Shown in pieces: positions 10,389 through 18,879 of a stretch of 64,000 nt of DNA. Origin of the DNA: Roseibium porphyridii (GTDB lineage: Bacteria > Pseudomonadota > Alphaproteobacteria > Rhizobiales > Stappiaceae); NCBI RefSeq assembly GCF_026191725.2, contig NZ_CP120863.1, forward strand, positions 3,142,001-3,206,000, given 5' to 3'. The notes under the pieces are model-generated. The model was not told where the DNA came from, searched no databases, and saw nothing but the letters and a program-made list of their open reading frames with translations. A program made the position numbers and the translations under genes. Position 1 is the stretch's first letter. Each line of letters begins with the position of its first letter.

Positions 10389-11471
10389 TTGGTATTCGTT
10401 GCCAAACAAAAGGTGCGAGCTTGCCGAGGAGTTGGGTTCATCTATTCTGTTTCTACAAAACCAGGGTCAAGAAGCGGTTTTTTATCTTCTTGTCTAGCCG
10501 TTGTCACAATCGCAGCTGCCTTGACCACGGCCAATAGCCCGGCTTCGGGCGCTGAACAATCTTTCGTCACGATCGGCACCGCCGGAGTAACCGGCGTATA
10601 CTACCCTTCTGGTGGAGCGACCTGCAGGATCGTCAATCTGAGTCGTCATGATCATGGTGTTAGGTGCTCGGCTGAAACCACGCTTGGTTCAATCTCCAAC
10701 ATTGATCAGTTGAGGGAAGGGAACCTTGATTTTGGCTATGTTCAGTCGGATTGGGCGCACCACGCCTATCACGGGACTTCCGTCTTTGCTTCTTCCGAAC
10801 CGTTCGAGGATCTTCGGACCGTTTTCTCGTTACATCCCGAAGTTGCCACCATCGTTGTGAAGCGAAATTCAGACTATAGGCAGTTCGATGACTTGAAAGG
10901 GGCTCGGATTAATATAGGTAGCAGCGGTTCCGGTTCGGCTGCTTCCTGGTCCGCAATTGTTCGTCGGATAGGTTGGGCAGAGGAAGACCAAGGAAACCTC
11001 TCAAATCTGAGGACATCGCAATTAGCCGACGCGCTTTGCACAGGCTCAATTGATGCATATTTCGTGTTAATTGGTCATCCGGCGGCGTTGATTGAAGAAA
11101 CACAGCAGCTTTGCGGTGTCAGGCTGCTCGGTATCGAGAGTTCTGCAGTCGAAGCCCTGCTTCAACAGTCACCCTATTACAAAAGGGCCGTCATTCCCGC
11201 CGAAACCTATGGCAATGAAAAAGCAATCGACTCGTTCGGTGTTGTTGCGACTTTTATGACATCGGCGAAGATGCCGGAAAAAATCGTCAGAACTCTTGTG
11301 AAAGCGGTCTACGAGAACTTTGATGGTTTCAAGGATCTTCACCCGGCGCTTGGGGCACTGAGTGCGAACGATATGACCGATTTTGGCGAAGCAGCGCCGC
11401 TACATCCTGGCGCATTGCGCTTCTTCCAGGAACAGGGCTTATTGCCGTCAGAACCGACATCAGCCGATTGA
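10389..11471 (+). CDS. TAXI family TRAP-type solute-binding protein
   Basis: Periplasmic binding protein of the TAXI type, which normally feeds a fused TRAP permease. After a signal peptide (hydrophobic core LAVVTIAAALTTANSPASGA, mature protein from about AEQSFVTIGTAG) it has the family's opening motif TIGTAGVTGVYYPSGGA, then FGYVQSDWAHHAYHG, the LKGARINIGSSGSGS motif and a C-terminal helix. The 360-residue length from the TTG at 10389 includes an implausibly long pre-signal region; GTG 10413 or a later start is likely, so the 5' end is uncertain. No TRAP permease lies nearby, making it an orphan. Ligand unknown; known relatives bind glutamate-like or other carboxylates. Confidence 0.82.
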   Translation: MVFVAKQKVRACRGVGFIYSVSTKPGSRSGFLSSCLAVVTIAAALTTANSPASGAEQSFVTIGTAGVTGVYYPSGGATCRIVNLSRHDHGVRCSAETTLGSISNIDQLREGNLDFGYVQSDWAHHAYHGTSVFASSEPFEDLRTVFSLHPEVATIVVKRNSDYRQFDDLKGARINIGSSGSGSAASWSAIVRRIGWAEEDQGNLSNLRTSQLADALCTGSIDAYFVLIGHPAALIEETQQLCGVRLLGIESSAVEALLQQSPYYKRAVIPAETYGNEKAIDSFGVVATFMTSAKMPEKIVRTLVKAVYENFDGFKDLHPALGALSANDMTDFGEAAPLHPGALRFFQEQGLLPSEPTSAD

Positions 11472-11601
11472 GAAGCGGTCACCTCGCTAAAAGGTGAGTG
11501 GCTTTTGTCTTTTTGCAAACCGCCTCTCCAGTTAAACAGGTTTGAAGATAAAACAACCCGGCTGCGGTCGGAACTCAATGCAATCTAAGCCGGAAACCTA
11601 G

Positions 11602-12342
11602 ATGATCCAGGATGTGACAATAGTTGGCGCCGCATTGGCAGGTGTCCTGTCATTCGTCTCTCCATGTGTGCTGCCTCTCGTGCCTCCCTATCTCGGTTTT
11701 CTTGCCGGAGTTTCGCTTGAAGAGCTCACAGGTGAAGATGAGGACAAGCATAGTGCGACCCGCCGAGTTTTTTTCAGCGCGTTGATTTTTGTGCTCGGAT
11801 TTTCGACAGTCTTTGTACTGTTAGGCGCAACAGCAAGTTTTCTTGGTCAGTTTATCCGGGCCTATCTTGACTACCTCGGATATATCGCGGGCGTCGCAAT
11901 CATCATCATGGGTCTTCACTTTCTTGGGGTGTTTCGGATCGGTCTTCTGTATCGAGAAGCAAGAGTGCACGTTGATAGAAAGCCCGCGGGCCCGTTGGGT
12001 GCTTATGTCATCGGGCTAGCTTTCGGATTTGGCTGGACGCCGTGCGTCGGTCCGATCCTTGCCGCTATCCTGTTTGTGGCGGGCACTGAGGATACCGTCG
12101 GTCAGGGAGCGCTTCTTTTGAGTGCTTATGCAGTCGGACTGGGCGTTCCGTTCCTGATCGCAGCCCTTTTCGCAGGCCCGTTCCTCAATTTCATGAAACG
12201 CTTCCGCAAGCATATGGGGGCGGTGGAAAAAGCCATGGGTGGTGTGCTTGTACTAACCGGGGTGCTGTTTTTGACCGGACAAATGGCCGTATTCTCATAT
12301 TGGCTACTGGAGACATTTCCAGCGTTTCAGTACATCGGATAA
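11602..12342 (+). CDS. ccdA: cytochrome c biogenesis / DsbD-type membrane protein CcdA
   Basis: A 246-residue inner-membrane protein with six hydrophobic segments that carries reducing power from cytoplasmic thioredoxin to the periplasm for cytochrome c maturation. The two conserved membrane cysteines are present in the family contexts SFVSPCVLPLVPPYLG (TM1) and FGWTPCVGPILAA (TM4). Unlike DsbD it has no periplasmic domains. It stands alone, convergent with the SPOR-like gene; its periplasmic partner (CcmG or TlpA type) is not in the window. Confidence 0.9.
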   Translation: MIQDVTIVGAALAGVLSFVSPCVLPLVPPYLGFLAGVSLEELTGEDEDKHSATRRVFFSALIFVLGFSTVFVLLGATASFLGQFIRAYLDYLGYIAGVAIIIMGLHFLGVFRIGLLYREARVHVDRKPAGPLGAYVIGLAFGFGWTPCVGPILAAILFVAGTEDTVGQGALLLSAYAVGLGVPFLIAALFAGPFLNFMKRFRKHMGAVEKAMGGVLVLTGVLFLTGQMAVFSYWLLETFPAFQYIG

Positions 12343-12443
12343 GACAAAAGCAACTCTTGGAATTGTGACGGATGAGTCGAGAAACCAGGTTTGGGAGCTG
12401 CCGATCTCGGTTCACCACGTTCCGTTCAAGAAACGACTTGTTC

Positions 12444-13670
12444 CTAGAACGCACTGTCCCTGAATTCGGCCGCTGCAATCAAAGGCTCACCGGCATAAAG
12501 GGCAGGGTGGCACAAGCTTGTTACGTCCAGCAAATGTAGGCAGGCGACAGCTGCATCGGCGGCATTTCCAAAAGGTCCGACAAGAAGGGCGACACCGCCT
12601 TCAGCGACTTGCCTGTTCATGAGAAGTGGGCGTAGATCTCTCATGCGTTCTTCGTTCTGCTCTTTAAAGTCGGCCCAGGCTTTCGCGGCAGCAGCGATGC
12701 TGCTGTAGTGACCGATCACCGCACCGAAATCACTGCGTTTGATCTGGTTTTCACCACCTCCACGCAATCTTCCTGCTGCGCTCGACGGAGATATGATTGT
12801 GGGTTTGGCGCGGGTTTGTGTCGGATTGGCATCAAATGGAGCAGCTGGAGGCGTTGTTTGTTCAGGGAAGGTATCTATTGCCTGGGTTGGTATTGAACCG
12901 GTCACGATTGGACCGGGTTCAACTTCCGGCAATTGCACGATCCGAACAGGTTCCTGGTTTTCGACATTTGCGACTGGATCGCCGGGCGGGGTGCCTTGGG
13001 GTGTGTGAATTGCAATTCGGCGAGGCGGGACGTTTTTCTGTGTGTTTTCCCGATTGTTGCCGGTCTGTATTTCTTTTTCAGGCTTTGATTCCACGGCGAA
13101 GCTCGGTTTGCCTGGGACCGCTGGCTGAGAGTCCGTTGTGCTTTGCAGGTCAGGTTTCGCCCTCGTGATGACGACACCCGGTACAGGTTCAATGCTTGCG
13201 TCGCCTTGTGCTTTTGATTGGGCAGCGTCGGAAAGCTTTGCAACCGCCACCTGCTTCTCCAGAGCCGCTATTCGCTGAGAATACGCCATATTCTGTTCGG
13301 TCAACGCGCTGAGCCTCCGGCGAAGGCCGACAATTTCGCGTTGAAGAACTTCAATCTGGCTTTGATTCAGATTAACCGCATCAAAATCCAGCCTGTTTGG
13401 CGGCACCTGGAGGATTTCCACCGGAATGCGCCCAGATGTGGGGATCGACGCAGTTGTCTCGATATCGCCTGCGGGCGGGAGCACGAGGCCGGACGTTACC
13501 AGCGATCCTGAGGATCGATTGGGAGTGTCACCACCGAACTGATAGGAGGCAACTCCAATTGTTCCCATGATAACCGCAATGAATGCCCAGGAAAGCAGCC
13601 CGACGCGCGAAGGCGTGAAGGTTTCACGGATGGTATCCTTGAATGTTTTTTGTTCCTGAGTCTTTGCCAA
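12444..13670 (-). CDS. single-pass membrane protein with coiled coil and C-terminal SPOR-like domain
   Basis: A 408-residue protein with a short cytoplasmic N-terminus, one membrane segment at about residues 23-45 (GLLSWAFIAVIMGTIGVASY), a coiled coil at about 104-146 (SQIEVLQREIVGLRRRLSAL onward), a long Pro/Thr/Glu-rich linker and a C-terminal domain of about 80 residues whose pattern (GAVIGHYSSIAAAAKAWADF ... VGPFGNAADA) fits a SPOR peptidoglycan-binding fold. Such proteins usually sit at the division site or bind denuded glycan strands. The SPOR match is by pattern and moderately sure; the gene itself is clear. Exact role unknown. Confidence 0.75.
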   Translation of the reverse strand: MAKTQEQKTFKDTIRETFTPSRVGLLSWAFIAVIMGTIGVASYQFGGDTPNRSSGSLVTSGLVLPPAGDIETTASIPTSGRIPVEILQVPPNRLDFDAVNLNQSQIEVLQREIVGLRRRLSALTEQNMAYSQRIAALEKQVAVAKLSDAAQSKAQGDASIEPVPGVVITRAKPDLQSTTDSQPAVPGKPSFAVESKPEKEIQTGNNRENTQKNVPPRRIAIHTPQGTPPGDPVANVENQEPVRIVQLPEVEPGPIVTGSIPTQAIDTFPEQTTPPAAPFDANPTQTRAKPTIISPSSAAGRLRGGGENQIKRSDFGAVIGHYSSIAAAAKAWADFKEQNEERMRDLRPLLMNRQVAEGGVALLVGPFGNAADAAVACLHLLDVTSLCHPALYAGEPLIAAAEFRDSAF

Positions 13671-13852
13671 TTACCCGGTTTCCCGATCGCGAATAACGAA
13701 TCTCACTGAGAATAACGTATCAGGTGCTAATTATGGTTAACGGACAGCAAACGGAAATGGTGCTTAAGTCAGATCTTTCAATGTTCTGTGGATCGGGGCA
13801 TATAAAGACCGATTCCACCTGATCGTCACATGCCTTCAAAAATGGGACTTCC

Positions 13853-15208
13853 ATGACAACGCGCAGCTGCCTCTCAATTGTCCTTGCCGCCGGCCTCGGC
13901 ACACGCATGAAGTCTGATTTGCCAAAGGTGATGCATGAAATCGGTGGCCTGCCGATGGTTGGGCATGTATTAAAAACGTTGCAACAAGCCGGTTCTGACA
14001 GAATATCAGTGGTCACCGGCCCTGATATGCCACAGCTTGAAGAGCTCGTTTATCGACTAGCATCAACAGCGCGTTGTTATGTCCAGCATGAAAGGCTTGG
14101 AACGGCGCATGCTGTTTTGTCGGCTAAACCTGCATTGGAAATCGAAGCCGATGATGTCGTCGTGGTTTTCGGGGACACGCCTCTGGTGACCGCTTCGACA
14201 ATCATGAAGGTTCGTCAGGCTTTGCAATCAGGTGCTGATGTCGCCGTTCTGGGGTTCAGATCTGCAAATCCGTTTGGATATGGCCGTTTGCTCATCAAAG
14301 ACGAGCAACTGATAGCCATTCGCGAGGAAAAGGACGCAAGTGAAGAAGAACGCAAAATCACAGTTTGTAACTCAGGCATAATGGGTTTTGCAGGGAAACA
14401 TGCCTTGTCGCTGCTACAGGCGATCGGAAATAATAACGCAAAGAACGAGTTTTACCTTACAGATGCGGTTGAACTTGCAAATACGCGCGGTTTGAAAGTC
14501 GTGGCGGTCACCGGTTCAGAGACCGAAACCCAAGGGATCAACACGCGTCTTCAGCTTGCATCTTGCGAAGCCGATTTCCAGAAACGAATGCGCAAGGAAG
14601 CGCTCGAGAAAGGCTGCACGCTTCTTGCACCTCACACAGTGTTCTTTTCGCACGACACTGATCTCGAAACCGGGGTCATTGTCGAACAGAATGTCGTTTT
14701 TGCAACTGGGGTGAAAGTGGCGAAAGGGGCAAAAATCCGGGCATTCAGCCATCTGGAAGGAGCCACTGTCGGAGCTGACAGTATCGTTGGGCCTTATGCC
14801 CGCTTGCGTCCAGGTGCTGTGCTTGGAACAGATACGCGTGTCGGGAATTTTGTTGAGGTGAAGAACGCGACATTCGGTTCCGGCGCAAAGGCCAACCATC
14901 TCAGTTACATCGGCGATGCCAGTGTTGGATCAAAATCCAATATAGGCGCGGGAACAATAACTTGTAACTACGATGGTTACCTCAAGCACAGAACAGAGAT
15001 TGGTGCCGGAAGTTTTGTCGGATCCAACTCAACACTTGTTGCTCCTGTCAAGCTCGGCAACGGCGCTTTTGTGTCAGCTGGAAGCGTGATCACTGACGAT
15101 GTTTCGAGAGATTCGCTTGTCTTTGGCCGGTCGAAGCAAACCGAAAAACCCGGACGGGCGAAAAAGCTTCGTGAAGAATTGCAGGCAGCCAAGGATGCAA
15201 AATCCTGA
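13853..15208 (+). CDS. glmU: bifunctional glucosamine-1-P acetyltransferase / UDP-GlcNAc pyrophosphorylase
   Basis: Acetylates glucosamine-1-phosphate and couples it to UTP, giving UDP-GlcNAc for peptidoglycan and lipopolysaccharide. The 451-residue protein has the N-terminal nucleotidyltransferase motif LAAGLGTRMKSDLPKV at residues 11-26 and VVVFGDTPLVT near 100, and a C-terminal left-handed beta-helix of hexapeptide repeats with the acetyl-CoA site region SYIGDASVGSKSNIGAGTIT at about 350-369. It lies directly upstream of glmS, which makes its substrate precursor. Confidence 0.97.
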   Translation: MTTRSCLSIVLAAGLGTRMKSDLPKVMHEIGGLPMVGHVLKTLQQAGSDRISVVTGPDMPQLEELVYRLASTARCYVQHERLGTAHAVLSAKPALEIEADDVVVVFGDTPLVTASTIMKVRQALQSGADVAVLGFRSANPFGYGRLLIKDEQLIAIREEKDASEEERKITVCNSGIMGFAGKHALSLLQAIGNNNAKNEFYLTDAVELANTRGLKVVAVTGSETETQGINTRLQLASCEADFQKRMRKEALEKGCTLLAPHTVFFSHDTDLETGVIVEQNVVFATGVKVAKGAKIRAFSHLEGATVGADSIVGPYARLRPGAVLGTDTRVGNFVEVKNATFGSGAKANHLSYIGDASVGSKSNIGAGTITCNYDGYLKHRTEIGAGSFVGSNSTLVAPVKLGNGAFVSAGSVITDDVSRDSLVFGRSKQTEKPGRAKKLREELQAAKDAKS

Positions 15209-15328
15209 TGGTTTTCAGGCTTTAGGCAATTGCTTGTCACGTTCTGAAACAGGGTTTGATTTCAGTCCCTGAGGCTCAGTCGTCTAAAGCAATGCAATCA
15301 GACAAATCAGGTTTTTAAGGCATTTCTC

Positions 15329-17155
15329 ATGTGTGGCATTGTCGGCATTCTGGGCGATATTGAAGCAGCTCCCCGGATCATAGATTCCCTGAAAAGACTG
15401 GAATATCGTGGCTATGACTCTGCCGGCGTGGCAACGCTGGTCGAAGGAAAGATCGTGCGCCGTCGTGCGGAAGGCAAACTGCGCAATTTGGAAAATTCCC
15501 TCGAAAATGCGCCGCTTTCCGGCACATCCGGGATAGGGCACACGCGATGGGCAACGCATGGAGCACCCACGGTCTCAAATGCCCATCCGCATCAGGCTGG
15601 CGCTGTCTCGGTTGTTCACAATGGCATTATTGAAAACTATCTCGATTTACGGGACGAAATTGTTGCCGCCGGAGCCATTCTGGATACTGAGACAGACACG
15701 GAAGTTGTCGCACATCTCATCAATATTGCAATGGCTGAAGGGATGTCTCCCAAAGAAGCCGTTGCCCATGTGCTGCCAAGACTGAAGGGAGCCTTTGCTC
15801 TCGCCCTTCTTTTTGAAGGCGAAGAGAACTTGCTGATTGGTGCGCGCAAGGGGTCGCCATTGGCCGTTGGCCATGGTGAAGGAGAAATGTTTTTAGGCTC
15901 TGACGCGATCGCGCTTTCGCCTTTCACGGACCGCATCACTTATCTGGAAGAGGGTGATTGGGCTGTTGTGACCCGTTCGGGTGCCGAGATCTTTGACCAG
16001 GACAACAACAAAGTAATTCGCCCTGAATCCAGGTCTTCAGTGACGTCCAGCCTGATGGACAAGGGCAACTACAAGCATTTTATGGCCAAGGAAATTCACG
16101 AACAGCCAGAAGTGCTTGGTCATACACTGTCTCGGTACTTTGATTATTCTGCAAAGACGGCGAGGGTTGATGGCGCGCAAGCACTCAAATTCAAAGACCT
16201 TTCCAGGCTGATTGTGACAGCGTGTGGAACCGCATATCTGGCTGGCCTTGTTGCCAAATACTGGTTTGAGAAATACGCGCGTCTTCCAGTCGAAATCGAT
16301 ATAGCAAGCGAGTTTCGGTACCGGGAAACTCCTGTCGGAGAGCGGGATACAGCGCTTTTCATCTCGCAGTCCGGGGAAACGGCCGACACACTAGCTTCGC
16401 TGAGGTATTGCAAAGAGCACGGGGCAGCAATCGGGGCCATCGTCAATGTTCCGGAAAGCACGATCGCGCGCGAAGCTGACATGGTCTTTCCAACAATCGC
16501 AGGCCCGGAAATTGGCGTCGCGTCAACAAAGGCTTTCACGTGCCAACTTGCTGTTCTTGCAGCGCTTGCGCTTCAGGCTGGCCGGGAACGCGGGGTGCTT
16601 TCACCTGAACGCGAACATTCACTCGTTGCAGAGCTGACGGAAGTACCGAGCCTTGCGCTGAAGGCACTTGGATTGGAAGCCGATATTGAAAGGCTCTCGC
16701 AACCTCTTTCGAAAGCCAACAATGCGCTTTATCTCGGACGGGCAACAAATTTCCCGCTTGCTTTGGAGGGCGCGCTCAAACTCAAGGAACTTTCCTATAT
16801 CCACGCGGAAGGTTATGCGGCGGGTGAGTTGAAGCACGGGCCTATCGCGTTAATCGATGAGAACATGCCTGTCTTCGTTATTGCTCCATATGATGGAATT
16901 TACGAAAAGACCGTTTCCAATATGCAGGAAGTTGCCGCGCGCGGTGGTAACATTGTGCTCATTACAGACCAGCGCGGCGCACGAGAATGCGGGAATGCAG
17001 CGCAAAATACCGTCGTTCTGCCGGATATGTCGGATATTGTTGCGCCGATCATATATGCCTTGCCGGTACAGCTCATTGCCTACCACACTGCGGTTTTCAT
17101 GGGTACGGATGTCGATCAGCCTCGAAACCTCGCCAAATCAGTGACAGTGGAATAG
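15329..17155 (+). CDS. glmS: glutamine-fructose-6-phosphate aminotransferase (isomerizing)
   Basis: First committed step of amino-sugar synthesis: fructose-6-P plus glutamine to glucosamine-6-P. The 608-residue protein starts MCGIVGILG; Cys2 becomes the N-terminal nucleophile of the glutamine amidotransferase domain. Two SIS sugar-isomerase domains follow (TACGTAYLAG; SQSGETADTLASLRY; STKAFTCQ), and the C-terminus ends in the family-type PRNLAKSVTVE. ATG 15329 is preceded by AAGG at eight bases. I see no glmS ribozyme in the 120-base leader, as expected outside Firmicutes. The YpeA-type acetyltransferase follows after three bases. Confidence 0.97.
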   Translation: MCGIVGILGDIEAAPRIIDSLKRLEYRGYDSAGVATLVEGKIVRRRAEGKLRNLENSLENAPLSGTSGIGHTRWATHGAPTVSNAHPHQAGAVSVVHNGIIENYLDLRDEIVAAGAILDTETDTEVVAHLINIAMAEGMSPKEAVAHVLPRLKGAFALALLFEGEENLLIGARKGSPLAVGHGEGEMFLGSDAIALSPFTDRITYLEEGDWAVVTRSGAEIFDQDNNKVIRPESRSSVTSSLMDKGNYKHFMAKEIHEQPEVLGHTLSRYFDYSAKTARVDGAQALKFKDLSRLIVTACGTAYLAGLVAKYWFEKYARLPVEIDIASEFRYRETPVGERDTALFISQSGETADTLASLRYCKEHGAAIGAIVNVPESTIAREADMVFPTIAGPEIGVASTKAFTCQLAVLAALALQAGRERGVLSPEREHSLVAELTEVPSLALKALGLEADIERLSQPLSKANNALYLGRATNFPLALEGALKLKELSYIHAEGYAAGELKHGPIALIDENMPVFVIAPYDGIYEKTVSNMQEVAARGGNIVLITDQRGARECGNAAQNTVVLPDMSDIVAPIIYALPVQLIAYHTAVFMGTDVDQPRNLAKSVTVE

Positions 17156-17158
17156 CCA

Positions 17159-17596
17159 ATGACTTCATCTCCGGAACCAAGCATCAGCCACTTTGAGGAA
17201 AGCTTTCGGCACGATGTCATCAGCCTTTGGGAAAGGTGCGGGCTGACGAGGGCCTGGAATGATCCAAACAAAGACATCGACCGAAAGCTAACTGACAAGA
17301 ACGGGGCATTTTTTGTTTTGCTCTTGGGAAATCAGCTCATTGGTTCGGTTATGGCCAGCTACGACGGTCACCGAGGTTCAATCTACTATCTAAGCGTGGA
17401 CCCGGACCATCAATCGTCCGGTCTCGGCAAATTGCTGATGGATCACTGCGAGACATTTCTTCAAGAGCTCGGATGTCCCAAAATTAACCTGTTTGTGCGT
17501 CGTGGAAACGAGCAGGTTCTGCAGTTTTATGAAAAACTTGGATATGCGGAAGATCAGGCAGTTCCGCTCGGAAAGCGGCTCATTCCGGACAACTGA
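17159..17596 (+). CDS. GNAT acetyltransferase, YpeA family
   Basis: A 145-residue single-domain acetyltransferase with close family resemblance to E. coli YpeA, including LWERCGLTRAWNDPNKDI, the YDGHRGSIYYLSVDP strand, the acetyl-CoA loop QSSGLGKLL and the C-terminal LGKRLI. The substrate of this family is not firmly established. It starts three bases after the glmS stop codon, so it is almost certainly translated from the glmS message; this hints at, but does not prove, a substrate in amino-sugar or cell-wall metabolism. Confidence 0.88.
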   Translation: MTSSPEPSISHFEESFRHDVISLWERCGLTRAWNDPNKDIDRKLTDKNGAFFVLLLGNQLIGSVMASYDGHRGSIYYLSVDPDHQSSGLGKLLMDHCETFLQELGCPKINLFVRRGNEQVLQFYEKLGYAEDQAVPLGKRLIPDN

Positions 17597-17602
17597 TGCC
17601 GT

Positions 17603-17998
17603 TCAAGTTTCTGGTTGCTCTTTGACCTGACGAGGCTTTAGGTCCGAAGGTCGGCTCAGCACATAAGTTGCGCATCCGATCATGAAGAGGCCGACCAGGA
17701 CAGCCAGCCAGGCAGATGGTTGGGCCGTATAGAAGAACATTCCATAGCCGAATGTCATGCCTGCTACCGCAATTGCCTTGGATTTACGACCAATGGCACC
17801 GTGTTCTCGCCAGGCAACGACCGGTGGTCCGAACACCGGGTGATTTAAAATCCTGGTTTCAAGCGCGGGAGACGACCGTGCAAAACAGGCTGCTGCCAGA
17901 ATGAAGAAGATCGTGCTGGGAAGGAGCGGTAGAAATGCACCGACAATTCCGAGCCCAACACAGCCGGTTCCCAACAGTTTGAACGTGGCTCGCCGCAA
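17603..17998 (-). CDS. YbaN-like inner-membrane protein (DUF454)
   Basis: A 131-residue membrane protein with three hydrophobic segments and the DUF454 hallmarks GxxxxxLGIVGAFLPLLPS, then FARSSPALETRILNHPVFGP and a basic loop before the last membrane segments. Function unknown for the family. A longer TTG start at 18019 is possible, but TTG at 17998 has an ideal GGAGG five bases before it and gives MRRATFKLLGTG, so I prefer it. It converges with the acetyltransferase gene with only six bases between stops. Confidence 0.8.
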   Translation of the reverse strand: MRRATFKLLGTGCVGLGIVGAFLPLLPSTIFFILAAACFARSSPALETRILNHPVFGPPVVAWREHGAIGRKSKAIAVAGMTFGYGMFFYTAQPSAWLAVLVGLFMIGCATYVLSRPSDLKPRQVKEQPET

Positions 17999-18141
17999 CG
18001 CTGCCTCCGAATTCGGCAATTTTGGGGTATATCGCCGAAAAATAAATCAAGCGAAGCATACCGCCTTGCGATAATGATGCTTATCTAAGTCACGTCACAC
18101 GGAATGACGAGCACAAAAGGAAAGTCAGTCGGTTTTTATTC

Positions 18142-18879
18142 ATGACCAGGCACAAAGATAATTCAGATGATCCGCACAAGATAGGTCACAGACCCGGTGC
18201 GGCAACTCGCCTGCGAAACTACTTTCTGACAGGCTTGGTCATTACCGGGCCGATTGGCATCACGCTATGGCTGACATGGACCTTTATCAAATGGGTCGAC
18301 GGCTGGGTAAAGCCATTTGTGCCCCGGATTTATAATCCTGAGACGTATCTGCCGTTCCCTGTTCCAGGATTCGGCCTAATCGTCGCGATTTTTGTTTTGA
18401 CGATTGTTGGCTTTCTCGCGGCAAATTTTCTCGGACGCAGTTTGATCTCGGTTGGCGAGAGTTTACTTGGAAGAATGCCCCTCGTTCGTAATATTTACAG
18501 TGGCTTAAAGCAGATTTTTGAGACAGTACTTGATGAGCGTGGCAACAGTTTTACCAAGGCAGCCTTGATTGAATATCCACGTAAGGGGCTTTGGGCGATT
18601 GCGTTTATTTCCACGGAAACCAAGGGAGAAGTCGAGAGGCGGTTGAAAGGCAAGGCCGACACGATGTCGGTGTTTTTGCCAACAACGCCGAATCCGACGT
18701 CTGGTTTTCTGCTTTTCGTCCCGAAAGAAGATATTGTTGAACTGTCCATGAGTGTCGAAGAGGCCGCCAAACTGGTGATTTCGGCTGGTCTTGTCAGCCC
18801 GGACTATCCTGAAATTCTGGAAGACGTCATAGCGGACCCTGAAAAGCTGAAGCAGATTAGGGAACGAGAGGACGCTTGA
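18142..18879 (+). CDS. DUF502 family membrane protein
   Basis: A 245-residue protein with a charged N-terminus, TM1 at about residues 28-50 (YFLTGLVITGPIGITLWLTW), TM2 at about 75-97 and a cytoplasmic domain. The strings LLGRMPLVRNIYSGLKQI, VFLPTTPNPTSGFLLFVP and MSVEEAAKLVISAG are typical of DUF502. Function is unknown in bacteria. The gene lies between glmS and recG in many Hyphomicrobiales. It ends exactly where the convergent recG gene ends, with no base between the stop codons. Confidence 0.9.
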   Translation: MTRHKDNSDDPHKIGHRPGAATRLRNYFLTGLVITGPIGITLWLTWTFIKWVDGWVKPFVPRIYNPETYLPFPVPGFGLIVAIFVLTIVGFLAANFLGRSLISVGESLLGRMPLVRNIYSGLKQIFETVLDERGNSFTKAALIEYPRKGLWAIAFISTETKGEVERRLKGKADTMSVFLPTTPNPTSGFLLFVPKEDIVELSMSVEEAAKLVISAGLVSPDYPEILEDVIADPEKLKQIREREDA

